Assembly: GCA_003667245.1 (NCBI GenBank)
Contig: RCNN01000041.1
Coordinates: 1 to 64,000, forward strand
DNA length: 64,000 nt
From: Heterostelium multicystogenum
Lineage: Eukaryota; Evosea; Eumycetozoa; Acytosteliales; Acytosteliaceae
Direction of reading: 5' to 3'
Below the pieces are notes generated by a model. That model did not search any database and had not been told where the DNA came from. It was given only the letters and a program-made list of their open reading frames with translations. Position numbers and translations under genes: made by a program. The first letter of the stretch is position 1. Each line of letters starts with the position of its first letter. Positions 1-11,763 of the stretch are shown one piece after another.

Positions 1-428
1 ATTGATTTAAATTGTTAACTTGAGATTTCATAGATTAACTAGATGATGGTCAACTAAACTAACTAATGATTGACATCCGACAAAGTGAACTAAAACCAAT
101 GGGGTGATCTTACCATAAGATATAGTTGCAATTGCAAGCTAAAGATTGATGTCAATGATAAATGTTATTTACTTACTCTCAATTCAATTTAATTTTAACA
201 TCAATCAAAAACTTCAAACAATTGAGTGCAGTTAGTTTTTAAATGAGTAGTGGGAATGGATGCTGTTCAATGTTTAATAAATCTTGATCATTAGAATTAT
301 TATAATAAATATTTAATCTCATGAACTTGTCTGATTTGATTTCATCCACATTTTACAATTTATAATAATGGTCCAAAACATAATACTTCCGAAAATCAGA
401 TTAAGAGAACATTCCAATCTTTATTTCT
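1..428. other. Gene-free AT-rich stretch at window edge
   Basis: I see no convincing coding signal on either strand. The base composition matches other intergenic parts of the window. It probably holds the 3' flank of the small gene at 429-845 and sequence belonging to a neighbour outside the window. Confidence 0.5.
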
Positions 429-845
429 CTAAATTATCTCGGAGATAAGATGAGTGAGTGACTCTTTACTGAAAAGATTATCCATAGATTGTTGTATATC
501 TTGGAGATCCACATCTTCATTGTCAATTATTATAAAATTTTAATGTGATATTTTAGTATTATAAAAATAGTTAGCAAATGATGATTAACTTTGAAACTTG
601 TACATACTGAGTTCGACAAACAGTCAAGCAACCATACATCACTCCTTGGTGTTCTTCTCGACATCTGTTGAGACATCGAACACATTTCTCAGATGACTCT
701 ACATCATATACAAAGTAGTCATTTTCTTCATGATTTAAATGGTCAAGATTGTCCTCTTTTGAGAATACCAATGACACAGTGAAGCTAACTATTAATATGA
801 AAATGCAAAAAGAATAAAACTAAATTTACAACTACTACTATTCAT
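429..845 (-). CDS. Small Cys-rich protein with signal-like N-terminus (tentative model)
   Basis: A 68-codon open stretch at 571-777 contains closely spaced cysteines (CVRCLNRC, then CLTVC). Upstream in the same frame is a very hydrophobic stretch like a signal peptide. A start ATG at 843-845 (MNSSSCKFSFIL) is in another frame and would join the hydrophobic stretch if the T5 run near 810 were T6. A good GTATGT donor lies near 608. An acceptor at 469-471 would add about 13 codons and a stop at 429-431. The product would be a secreted or membrane-inserted small Cys-rich protein of about 100 residues. I do not recognise the family. The gene model, especially both ends, is inferred rather than seen. 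Confidence 0.4.
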
Positions 846-1183
846 TCTAATTTCTTTATCTTTTACAAATATTGTTGTTATGAGAATAATTGATCTTTAA
901 TGTTTATTATATTTGTTTGTTACTGATTGTTCATTTATAAAAATAAATTTATTTGAGATATAGATAAAATTAATTTATATCTTATTTGTAAATATATATT
1001 TATGTATATTTAACAATTTTACATGTGTATTTGTTTATTTGTTTATTTGTTTTATTTATTTGTTTATATTTATTATTTGTTTAAAAAAACAATATGATTG
1101 ATATATGTAGCTTAAAGTAATTAAGTTTAATTTTATTAATATGTATTTGTTTATTTTAAATATATATATATATATTCTATACA
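846..1183. repeat. AT-rich spacer with TTTG/TTTA tract
   Basis: Positions about 1030-1082 are an imperfect repeat of TTTG and TTTA units, followed by an (AT)n tract near 1160. I see no gene. It separates the start of the small Cys-rich gene from the 3' end of the fimbrin-like gene. Confidence 0.6.
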
Positions 1184-4100
1184 TCAATTACACTCTTTAT
1201 ATATAATTGAGCTACAAAGTGTAAGGATCATCTTTGGTTTAACTTCGACAATATCTTCCCAAACTAAAAATATACAACAATCCACTTTCTTGCAACGTTG
1301 ATAATGTATTGAGCATTGAGCATCTTGTTTTCGTCGGTGTCTCCTGGGGTAACAATGGAGTAGTTGATGCAACCCTTGGACATGGACTCAAGCAAGTCAA
1401 TGAGGAAGAGACCACTGCCAATCGAAGCGTCTTTGAATCCGTTGATTACTGTGGACTTTCCAATGGTGGTTACCTTTTGGTTGGCCCAGCGAATGATGTC
1501 GGACTCGCTGACGTCTCTGGATGACATTGACGATGATAGAGAGCCGCTGTTACTTGAATTGGATCTCAAGCTCTTGAGAATGGACAACAAATGATATTTA
1601 CATGCTTGCCAAATCAATGCAAGTGTCAGCTTTCGGTTACCCTCGTGAATGTCTCTTCCACCGATGCCAACCAACGAGAACTTCAACTTCTTTGCAATAT
1701 CAATACCGAGGTTACAGTTTTCCATTTCCATATAGTTATTTGAAGGATGTGAGTTTACATTCTTCCAATTTACACTTCCGGGCATGATCTTATCGAACAT
1801 CTATTGAGGGCAAGCTATTAATAAATAGATTATTTGGTTTAGATGCTAGCATTCAATACAAACCTGTATTATAATTAAACCATCTTGAAGATCTTGTTGT
1901 AGATTATTTACATAAGGACTCAAGTTCAAAGAGTTATCCACATACAGAAAGCTCTTTCTTCACGAGTACCTTCAACATCAACTAAATCCGATACTTCTTT
2001 GACTAACAAAGTGACCTCCTTAGTTTCATTCTCCTCTATCTTTATACCAATACCTTTCTCTGATAAGAACAGACTTGCTATGAATAAATATGCCAGCTTC
2101 TCATTTTTTCTATGATGGTAAGAATTGATGTTCAAATTAGTAGGTTGCTGGAGTATGTTGCGTGTGATATACATACAGCTTTCATAGTCTCAACAGAGAG
2201 CCATGGGAATATCTTAAATCTATTGGTTGTCTCTGTTATAATCCATTCATATACTGAAGAGTCGTTGCTTTCAATGGCTTCACTTGAAATCGGAACGAGC
2301 TCACCATCCAATTTACATAATAATTTTATACAATTCAATGGGTTCTGGTGATGTTAAATTGAAGTATTAGAATATTGAATGTCCATTGTTCAAGTTTGTA
2401 ACATGATACATACTAATATAAGTTGTTCAAGGGATTCTTTGGATTTCTTGATTCCTAGATGATAGCATACCCAACGAGAAGCAGTTGTGAAGAGTTTTGG
2501 GCAGCGAAATGCTTGATGTCTTCATCGGCAGACTTGATCACAAGAAGATTTGGATAGTTGGTCAAGTTGATTGGAGATGTAATGTGTACTCGCACCAGCT
2601 GATAGATAAGGGCAAGGGTAATATGAGGATCTTGTTGAACCGATTGGGGAGTTATGTTGGGAATTACACATCCAATCGCACGAGATGAGTTTGCAGACCA
2701 AATTGAAGTTCTGATCCACTTCAATCTTGTTCTGTGGCTTGACATTCATGACACGCTCATCGATGGTTCCTTCACGTGCCATGTTGACCAGCTTACACAT
2801 CAATACACCATCGTAGATTGCAACCTTAATATGTTTGGTGCTGTCGATGGGGAAGACATGAATGATGTCGTCGCTTGCTTCCATTCGCTCGTTGATATAT
2901 TGCACCAGTGGAGACTCTTCGACAATCGAATAGTCCTTGGGCAGCTGTGAATCGGGTACTACAATCATCTCAACCTCCTCTCTCTCCTTTTCTTTTTCAG
3001 TCGTCTTCTTTACCAACTCGGTCATGTCGAACAGCTGCTGTGACAACTCTTTGACAGCGAGTCCATGCTTATGAGATTTAGATTCAAGCTTCTTAATGAG
3101 ATCGGCGATTTGCTCTTTGAGATGAGCATTTTCAGTTGCCAGAGCAATACCATTTTCTCGCTCCTTGTCCAAGTTGCTAAATAGTTCACTAGACTGCTGC
3201 TTCAAATGAAGATTTTTGGCGACTAGTTCAGCATTGGCAGACTCAAGTATGCTGACTTGATCGGAGAGCTTCTTGTTTACACTGGTTGCCATTCCAATTG
3301 ACTTGTCTAATGTTTCCATACGCTTGATATTATTGCTAAGAGATTGCTCAATCTTGTGCATCTGTAAATTGGAGTATTCATCATAAATGACCAGAGAGTC
3401 TCTATTGGACTTTAGTTTACCTGATACATTCTCACTGAATTGACTATATTCTTCTTGAATCTGTGATAATTGAAGATCCAGTTGCTTGATTCTATTGCTG
3501 TCCTCAAGTTTCTGTGACTCCATTGATTCTTTATCCCGTTTGTAGAGTGTAAGTTTTGAGTTTAGCGCGTTGATTGATATAATATGCTCACCTAGTAACT
3601 CTGCCTTTTCTTTGCGTAACTGTTGTATCAGTGTTTTGTCTGCATCATTTGCCGATGCTCCGTCTGACAACTCCATTTTGATTCTATCCAACTCTTGTTC
3701 CAATCTCTTGATTTCACCTAATGCAACTGTATTGTCTGAAGTCAACTGAACAATGGTCTCCTCTTTTACCTCAATTTCTCCTTTGATCTTTAGTATAGTC
3801 TGCTGCTTCTCTTCATTCTCACCAACAAGTTTCTCAAGCTGTGAATCTCTTTGTGCAACTTCTCCTGCCAGCTTTTCAACAGTGGCATTCTTTTCAACAA
3901 TTTCCAACTGTAACTTCTTAATCAAATCGTCATACTCTTGATTCTTTTTTAGCAAGTTTATCAATTGATTGCTGATTCTCCTTGATGGTATCGCTGATAG
4001 ATTGAATTTGCTCATCTTTGTTCAAGATTTCCTTGTCCTTCACGTCGATTTCGCTTATGAATCTATCAATTGCCAACTCCTTATCCAGAAGTATTTGATT

Positions 4101-6527
4101 TGCTTGTGCAATTGAGCTGTCAAGTTCTTTAATCTGACTGTCTTGTTGTTTGATCGTTGACTCCTTTGCCAGTACATTGATATTGAGTTGCTCAATCGAC
4201 TCGAGTTTCTCACTGATCTGCTTGGAGTGCTCCTTCTCAGCCATTTCTCTCTGACTAACTAAATCTGCAATCTCTTTATTTTTTTCCTCAATTGCTTTGT
4301 TTAACTCTGAAGTCTGGTTAGCAAGCTCCATCTCTAATTTAGAGTACAAATTCTTGGCTGACTCCTCTTGCTTGAGTAGTTGTTGACGCAGTGATTCAAT
4401 CTCAAGTGCATATAAAAGATTCTGCTGATTCAACTGGTTAATTTGAGAGTCGTATTCTTCCCTCAAGGACTCCTTTGAGCTGTCTTCTTGTTGGAATGCA
4501 CTTCTCAGCTCATCTGCCATTGACATATGATGAGGTTGTGGTGTCTTCAGTAAATCAATATCTTCTTCCAACTTTGAATTCAGCATCTTTGCTTCACCTA
4601 AATCAAACTCCAAATTAGTGATCATCTTCTTGAGTGCCTCAACTTGGCTTCCCAACTCTTCGATGGTATTGCTATCATTTTCAATTCTCTGTTTATCATA
4701 TCTAGTGTATTTGTAAATCGATACAACACATACAAGCTATAGGAGGATAGTATGTTAGTTAACTGTGCATAGGATCTAGTTGAACAAATATCTAACTACA
4801 TACCATATACAATGCAGATTTAGGATCAGCGACTTCTTGATCTGTATTCGATTCAAAAGATTCATTGAGTGATATTTGTGGTTGTTGTTGTTGAAGCTGC
4901 AATTGTGACTCTGAGGTATCTCTTTCAAGGAATTTGATTAGGCTGCTTATCAAGGATGTTTCAAGATTGCCTTTCACCTCAATTTCCAACTCTTTAAGTA
5001 ATATTTTGGCGTCTTGAATAACACGTAAATTGGTCATCTTTGGAGTTGCCATCAGTAATTCTTCGTTCTTTATCAGATCTTGGAAAGCCGACTTGATAAT
5101 CATCTCGGGCTGTACCATGAGTGCGCTATTATCACGCTCCATCTCTTTCAGTCGCTCACGCAGTTTGCGATTCTTCTCACGCATCTGCTTCATTTGGTTG
5201 GCAATTTCCTCATAGGTAGATTGGTCGACCTTCTCATCGAGCTGACTTTGTAACTCTGCGACTGATTGATGAAGTGACTCGTTCTGTTCTAATAGTCTGT
5301 CTCTATTTCTCTTCAACTTGTCCTCCGATTCTTGTACTAACTCCAATGATTGCTTGAGCTGTTCGATCTCCAATAAGTGCTTAGAAACAAGCTTATTGTT
5401 ATGAGGTGATTCCATTCTTCGCCATTCTTTCTCCTCTGCCTGTCTTGCAAGTGCTAGCTCCAACTCAACATTGTCTCTAGTGGCCGACTCTAGTCTAGCT
5501 GCCAGCATCACCATCTCTGTACGATATCTGTCCAATTCGTCCATTGTCAATCTAATCTTCTCGGACTGCTCAATGTTACGTTGACGCAGGGATTTGACTT
5601 CAACCTCCAACTCCTCATTAGCGTCGAGAAGAGTCTTACCAATTTCAGCAGCGATTCTAGTGTCTTCCTCCTTCTCCTGCAGCAGCTTTTGGGTCTGTTC
5701 CAATTTTGTCTTGTTGTCCAAATTGAACATCATTGTGAATGATTTGTTTTTCAGTGGAGTAGGTGTGCCCTTGTGAATCGAAGATATACTCTTTGTTCTA
5801 CGGACCTGTGAGCGGTCAAACTCATCGTTTGAAGGTGGTGAAGTGGGTATGCTATCCGTATCTGCAAATCTGACATTCTTTGACTGATCAAAACGTACTG
5901 TTCCCGTCAGATTTTCATTAGAAGTAAAAGGTGATCTGTTATTTCCAATCAAATAAGAACGTAGATTGCCACTGCTTCCATTGTTATTTGGTGTCATTGG
6001 ATATGATTGTGCCAAAGGTGATTTGTTGTTGTTGTTGTTGTTATTATTGTTGTTGTTTGAGGTGTCGTTTTGCTGTTGTTTCTTAGGAGCAGGTGTAACT
6101 GGTACGAAAGTGCTAGTGCCATTTGGCTTTGTGTATTTGAAGAGGGGTTCGAAATCTTCTTGCTTTGTCTTTCTCTTCATTCTCAGATAGGTTGTCTCCT
6201 TCTGGTAGAATTCGTGCTCCATTGTTTTCTTCTCTTCGCGCGACATTGGCGAAGCTGTGGTGTCGTTCAGCTCGACATAGAACTCTGTAACACGAATGGC
6301 TCGCTGCTGATGGTAGTTCAGCAGTGACATATAATGCTCGAGAAACCAGTTCTTTGCTTTCTCAGATGGTGTCCAATTCTTTTCGGCATCGTCGACCTCC
6401 GACGACTGTTCATCACCACCACCACCACTATTTACGTCATCAAGTGGTAAATTATCAAACAAAGTAACCCCAGTGACTAGTTTTTAAAATCCAACTCTGG
6501 TCTGTTATTATTAACTTGTTCTGACAT
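1184..6527 (-). CDS. Fimbrin-like actin-binding protein with NDR-kinase-type N-terminal module and coiled coils
   Basis: The protein is about 1,670 aa. Residues ~55-135 resemble the N-terminal regulatory (MOB-binding) region of NDR/LATS kinases, including QKETTYLRMKRK followed by EDFEPL where the kinase domain would begin, but no kinase follows. A poly-Asn and Ser-rich linker comes next, then coiled coils (~270-560 and ~600-1140). Four CH domains of the fimbrin/plastin type close the protein: CH1 with GVLMCKLVN and GTIDERVMN, a divergent CH2, CH3 with MPGSVNWKNVN, and CH4 with DENKMLNAQY and EDIVEVKPKM. Clear introns are 4737-4803, 2110-2176 and 1801-1863; another lies near 2346-2478. EF hands of classical fimbrins were not seen. 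Frame breaks occur near 6485 (A run; corrects the N-terminus to an ATG at 6525-6527), 3947 (A6), 2680, 2105, 1950 and 1265 (T run). The likely role is actin bundling, possibly linked to MOB proteins; this link is inferred. The joined exons keep phase at 4737-4803, which supports one gene. Confidence 0.8.
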
Positions 6528-7600
6528 ATTATTTGTATTGACGTATTTTATTCTTTCTAATATTTATGTATATGTATATAATTAGTTTCTATATATCTAT
6601 AATATCTCTATTTAGATATATTTGTTATTACTACTTTTATCTTGATATTTATAATTGATAATAGTTGCTGTGTTAGGTGTGCAGTGTGTTATTCTCTATG
6701 TTAAATTGTGTAGTTGATGACAAATCCAATTGATATTGCTATTACTATTATTATTGGCTTTAATATATCATTCTATTTAAAAGAATTTCAATTTAAATTG
6801 TATGTAAATTGCAAAAGATGTGGTTGTTTTGCTTTTGTGTGTGTTGCGTACTTTCGTGTTTATCTATCTATTAATTGATTTATAAGATCGATGATTGATT
6901 GATTGATGATGGTTTATCAGAATCTTAATAAAAATCAATACACTAAAGATGGTATTTGTCAAATTTAATTAATACCAGTTACGCAGCAATCGGATTTCCA
7001 AATGATAGATGTATAACAAAAAAAAACAATAATAATAAGTAGATTTTGATTACTGCATTCTCAATACTTTGCTACTCAATCAACAACAAAATTTTAACGT
7101 TAATAATTAATTTATTTTTTAAATTAAGAGAATAGTTTTGAGTTTTTAAATTGGTGCATTTGCCCGCCTAATCTTGTGATAATAATAAAAAAGTGTACAT
7201 AAAACAATCATCGCAAAACAAACCACCAATTCTATTAAAATCTTGTATTTTTTTTTATTTAATTTTTTATATTATTTACAGTTTTTTTTTTTATTTTCTA
7301 TTTATGTTAAAATTTTGAATTTAATGGGAGATTGGGATTGAGACAGCAACAACAAAAAAAAATAATAGTAGTGTAGACTTTAAAGATCTTGATGGGAAGT
7401 GAAGAATTGAAAAACCAAGTAGCGATATGCATTGTGATTCTTTCCGGTGATCGAAAACTTTGTAATACTGTAACTGATGTTTAATTGTAATATCCATTCC
7501 ATTGATTTGATTTTCTTGTCTATCTTATTCTTTTTCCAAAATATATCATTGAGATGTTGTATTGTTTCTATGTTGAAATTGTGTGGAAATTGAAGGGATT
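6528..7600. promoter_or_regulatory. Upstream region of fimbrin-like gene
   Basis: This AT-rich stretch lies between the start of the fimbrin-like gene and the 3' end of the RING/B-box gene. It holds long T/A runs (for example around 7250-7290), a short GATT repeat near 6890, and no open frame that looks coding. It should contain the promoter of the fimbrin-like gene, but I cannot pick out a specific element. Confidence 0.45.
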
Positions 7601-9120
7601 TTAGGGCTTGAACATTCTGATGATTCCACCAATTCCGGCGTATGGTCTGTGTCCAACAACTTTTGAACTTTGGGCATTAATAATGACAGAGAAGTTCTCA
7701 TTGTTGTAGACATATTTGATGAAATAGCATGGAAGAAAAACACGTTGAGAAGCTACGCTGGTGATAGAAGTTTCTACAAAAATATCTTTGATGTTTGATC
7801 CAATTTGGCAGCTGGATTTGACTCTTTCTTCACAGAGTTCTTTATCCTTCTGAGTAATTCTGACCTCAGCATTCTTCTTCCAAGCAGTCTTCTCGTCTAA
7901 TAAGTAGGCCAATGTCAATATCTTGGGATCGGGTGGGCAAGTGGTCTCGGCTGATGGAATATTAGAGAGCTCCCAAGCTTGTACTTGAATTAAAAGATCT
8001 CTATCAATCAACTTATTATTTGCAATGGTAGCTTGACGATATCTATAATTATAATTTGGGAATTTGTTAGACTGATTATTTGGTTGATAATAATATAAGA
8101 CTGTACATACTTGTTTGAAAAAATATTGGTCTTGGCAACCCAATTCTTTTCATACTTTCCAATGTTGATATTGTTTGTTCCACCGAGCTGAGGGATTGAA
8201 GTGTTTCCATTGGACATGGTGGCACCGTATCTGGTGGTGGTGTGAGCTTCGAAGATCCAATATGGGATATAAACAGGTTTAATATATCTTAAAACAAGTT
8301 TCTCATTTAAATCTGATGGGGCAAACCAAAGTGATCTGATCCAATCTCTGAAAATGGTTGTACATCTCTTTCTTGTTATATTAAATGGTAAATATAGAGG
8401 TGGATCAAATTCATTCTAATTTAAAGTAATTAATTAGTTAGTTTCTCAAAATAAATATGGATTATGTTAAATTGTTAGTTACCTCAACTTGGACATGAGA
8501 TTCTACATCAAAATCATCAACATTGCTACCATCAGAGACTATAATTGTGTGGTGTGAATTTCTTTTTGCATGTAAATTGTCACAACATCCTTTACAAAGG
8601 AAAATGCAACATTGCTCACATTTTCTTGTCACTTTTTTCTGGAAGCAATGGTCACACACCTTAGGACAGAAATCAAATGCTCTCTTGATACTTTCGCAAA
8701 CATTTTTTAAATCTCTGTTGATTGGGAGACCATCAATACCTTTTTCAGTGAGGTTGGTTTACGCTTCTACACAATGGGCAAGTAATGCTTTGATTGTGAG
8801 TAACCTCCTGAAGGCAAGATGTACAAAAAAGAATGCAAACAAGATAACATCAATGGTCTATTTAAAATCTCAAAACAAACAGGACACTAATTGATATAAT
8901 ATTAATACATTTTCCAAAACTAAATTCAATAGCTGAATATGATATTTACCTTTACATCATTGGAAAGTGCAGAGAAGAACTTAAAAAGATTTCTTGAGCT
9001 TGATCGGTAATCTTCATCTCCACTGCTATCGCTGATATCATCCTTTTTAGCATATTGATGGGGAGGGTTTTTGACCATCATCAAGCACATTAAACTTGGT
9101 TGAATGTCGATCGCTATCAT
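7601..9120 (-). CDS. RING/B-box zinc-finger protein, probable E3 ubiquitin ligase
   Basis: The protein is about 440 aa, in four exons with introns at 8887-8949, 8416-8482 and 8043-8110. After an acidic N-terminus comes a C3HC4 RING: CPVC, then CLHSFCTSC, then CPLC. A B-box-like segment follows (CDHC, CEQC, CKGCC, HAKRNSHH). The C-terminal half is a separate domain ending in a beta-rich segment (ENFSVIINAQSSKVVGHRPY). That resembles the NGQTGKV-x-G-x-RPY element of bacterial and protist zinc-ribbon proteins. Two frame corrections fall inside the RING: one extra T in a T6 run near 8838, and one missing A near 8757. Both restore expected cysteine spacing. By family, RING proteins recruit ubiquitin-conjugating enzymes; the substrate is unknown. 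TRIM-like order (RING then B-box) is seen, but no clear coiled coil follows. Confidence 0.8.
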
Positions 9121-10740
9121 TTTAGTGCTTGTTTGTTTGGATAAAGATGTGAAGGATTGTGTTAAATAAAAATATTAAGTTGTGTTGATGATGGTATAAA
9201 TATCGGAGGTGATAATATTGATAGCTTTTAAATATAAAAAGTATTTATACAAATTGATGACAATAATTTACAAGAAAATATATAATAATAAAAATATATA
9301 CAAAAACAAGTTATTTAAATATATACAAATAAAATGTACAATATATATATACAAATATAAAACAAGATATGTAAAAGATAATCGATGATTTTAAATTATT
9401 TACAAGATAAGATAATTAATAATTAAAGAAATAATAATAATAATAATTTTCAAAATAATAAAATATAAAAATAAATATTCTAATAAAATCCAACTACAAT
9501 TCCATTACTCCTGATTGAAAGTAAAAATAATTAAATGATTTCTAAACTTGTTATTTTCCAAGTTGGGTCAGTTTGTTGTTGCTGTCTAATGCTGTCTATT
9601 GAAGCTGATATTGTTAAGTTAAGCTCTCTTATAAACTCTAGTAAAACCTAATTCTATACAGGATTTATTTTGGATAAACTATAGCTTGGTTAGTTTTGGG
9701 AATAAATTTAATATTATGCTTTGCTTTGTTGTTTTAAATATATTATTATTGAAAAAATTGTAAATTGCTGAAGGAAGTGGTGGTTGGTGGTAGTAACATT
9801 TAATTAAAACTGAATATAATTGCTATAGTTGATTTTATGCATATGAAAAGAGCGTGTGCTTGGTTTTCAATAATTGTATTATTAATAGTTGTTGAGTGAG
9901 TGTTGCTGTTGCAAATTTATCCTAATGAATAGAAAGTATTGGTTTTTGCAGATGACAATTAAAACCACACAATGAATAAATAAAAGCAAATGTAACCCAT
10001 TATTTAAAATATTTGCATTTATACAAGAATATAATGATATCTAATGTTGGTATTTGAGAAATGTAGTAGGGTGGTGTTCAATTCAAATGAATAAGTATAG
10101 ATTAACTTAGATAAGGTTGGCGCCAATCAATAAAAATTTTCATTTTCCTATTTATTATAATAACAATGACTTTATGATAGGAATCACTCCGATATAATTA
10201 GGTGACAAATTTGTTGTTTGGTTGTACTATGATATTTTGTGTGAAAAAAATGATAATGCTATTTAAATTATAAATTATACTTTACTTAATAAGTAAATAA
10301 AAAAAATAAAACTAAATATATTGCTATTCCTGTTTAATTAAAAAAATGTACAAGTAAAATGAATGAGAACATTAAGATACATCACATATCAATTGAGTAA
10401 CAGAAACCAATAACAACAATAACAACAATAATTTTATATATAATTTTGAAAGTGAGTGATGTGTGTTTGAAAGTAAGTTAGTGGGTGTGACGGAGTGTTA
10501 AATTCCCAATATTGATAATGAATGGATTAAGTGAATCATATGTATAGTCACATGGAAAATAGATTGAGGTGATTAGTGATAAGAAAAAGTAAAATAAGAT
10601 TGGATCAACTATTTATATATTATTCATTTCAGCCTCCAATTATATTTATCTCTTTTGTAGTGTGTGTTCAAAGATCTTTTACATACAACATATTTGATAC
10701 TATTTTATTTGATATTAATATCAACAACACATCAACATAA

Positions 10741-10787
<47 letters not shown>

Positions 10788-11763
10788 AATAAATAAATGG
10801 AGAGTAAAGAGAATAGATTCAAATAATAATAATTTATTTCTTTTCACTTGTTTTTTTCGATCATTTATTTAAAGATATCCATTTATTTCAGTTTCACTTG
10901 AACTTAAAGTTACAAATAAATAACATACAAACAAACAAACAATAACACAAACATAATAAACAAACAAATACATTGTATTTATATTTAAATTCTATCTTAA
11001 ATAACTTACATTTAAATATTATTGTTTTTATAATGACAAAATTAATATTACTACTGCTATATGATATAATTTAGTTTAAATAAATACTTTGATGATATTA
11101 ATGTTATATAAAAATGTATTGATATTTTGTTTTATTTCTATTTTTTCAATTTGAACTAAAGAGAGGGGTTATGTATATTAAATTCTCTTACTACTTCTTA
11201 ATTAAGAAATAAATAATAAATAAAATGGTAGAAGATATTGTTTTGATAGTAGAATGAATAAAAAAAGGAATGTAGAATATAAAAGGAGAAGAAAACTAGT
11301 TTTTTTTAATAATATAATTTATTATTATTTTTTAATTAATTAAATTTTGGTGCAAAGATTGAAAATATATATATAAATTAAAAAATACAAAAAAAAAACA
11401 AAACCTTTCCAAATTTATTTGATTTTTTAGCAAAGATTGGGATTGAGTATGGGTGTGGTTTTTGATAAGACAAAATTATTTTTAAATTCAATCAATTCCT
11501 CATAAAGTTGGGAATATTTTTGTTGTTTTTTTGGCAACCACTCCCTAAAAATTTGTAGACAAAAACATCAAAGTTGTGTACGTGGTCTCTCATCATCCAT
11601 TGGATTTGTGCTCATACATATCTTATTATTATTGTAGTTTATTAAAACCTAGAAGAACAAAAGTACGGTTGAGTGATTCATCTGTGTATCATGTAATAAG
11701 CTCGCGAGCTTAAAGTGTTTTTGTGGTTGAATTGTGTCTATAAGGGGTTGGTGCTTGCTCTTT
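9121..11763. other. Long gene-free AT-rich region
   Basis: About 2.6 kb with stop codons in all frames and many homopolymer runs. It contains a (TAAA)n microsatellite (listed separately) and short AAT and CAA repeats. I looked for tRNA-like T-loops and found none. It includes the promoter side of the RING/B-box gene and the 3' flank of the Asteroid-like gene. A noncoding RNA cannot be excluded by eye. Confidence 0.5.
10739..10798. repeat. (TAAA)n microsatellite
   Basis: About 14 uninterrupted TAAA units, ending with one irregular unit. It lies in gene-free DNA and is the longest pure tetranucleotide tract in the window. Confidence 0.95.

Noticed and set aside
4737..4803. A gene boundary between the NDR-like/coiled-coil part and the second coiled-coil part
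   Set aside because: The 67-bp gap has a good donor (GTATGT) and acceptor (CTATAG) and both sides are phase 0, so it reads as an intron within one gene.
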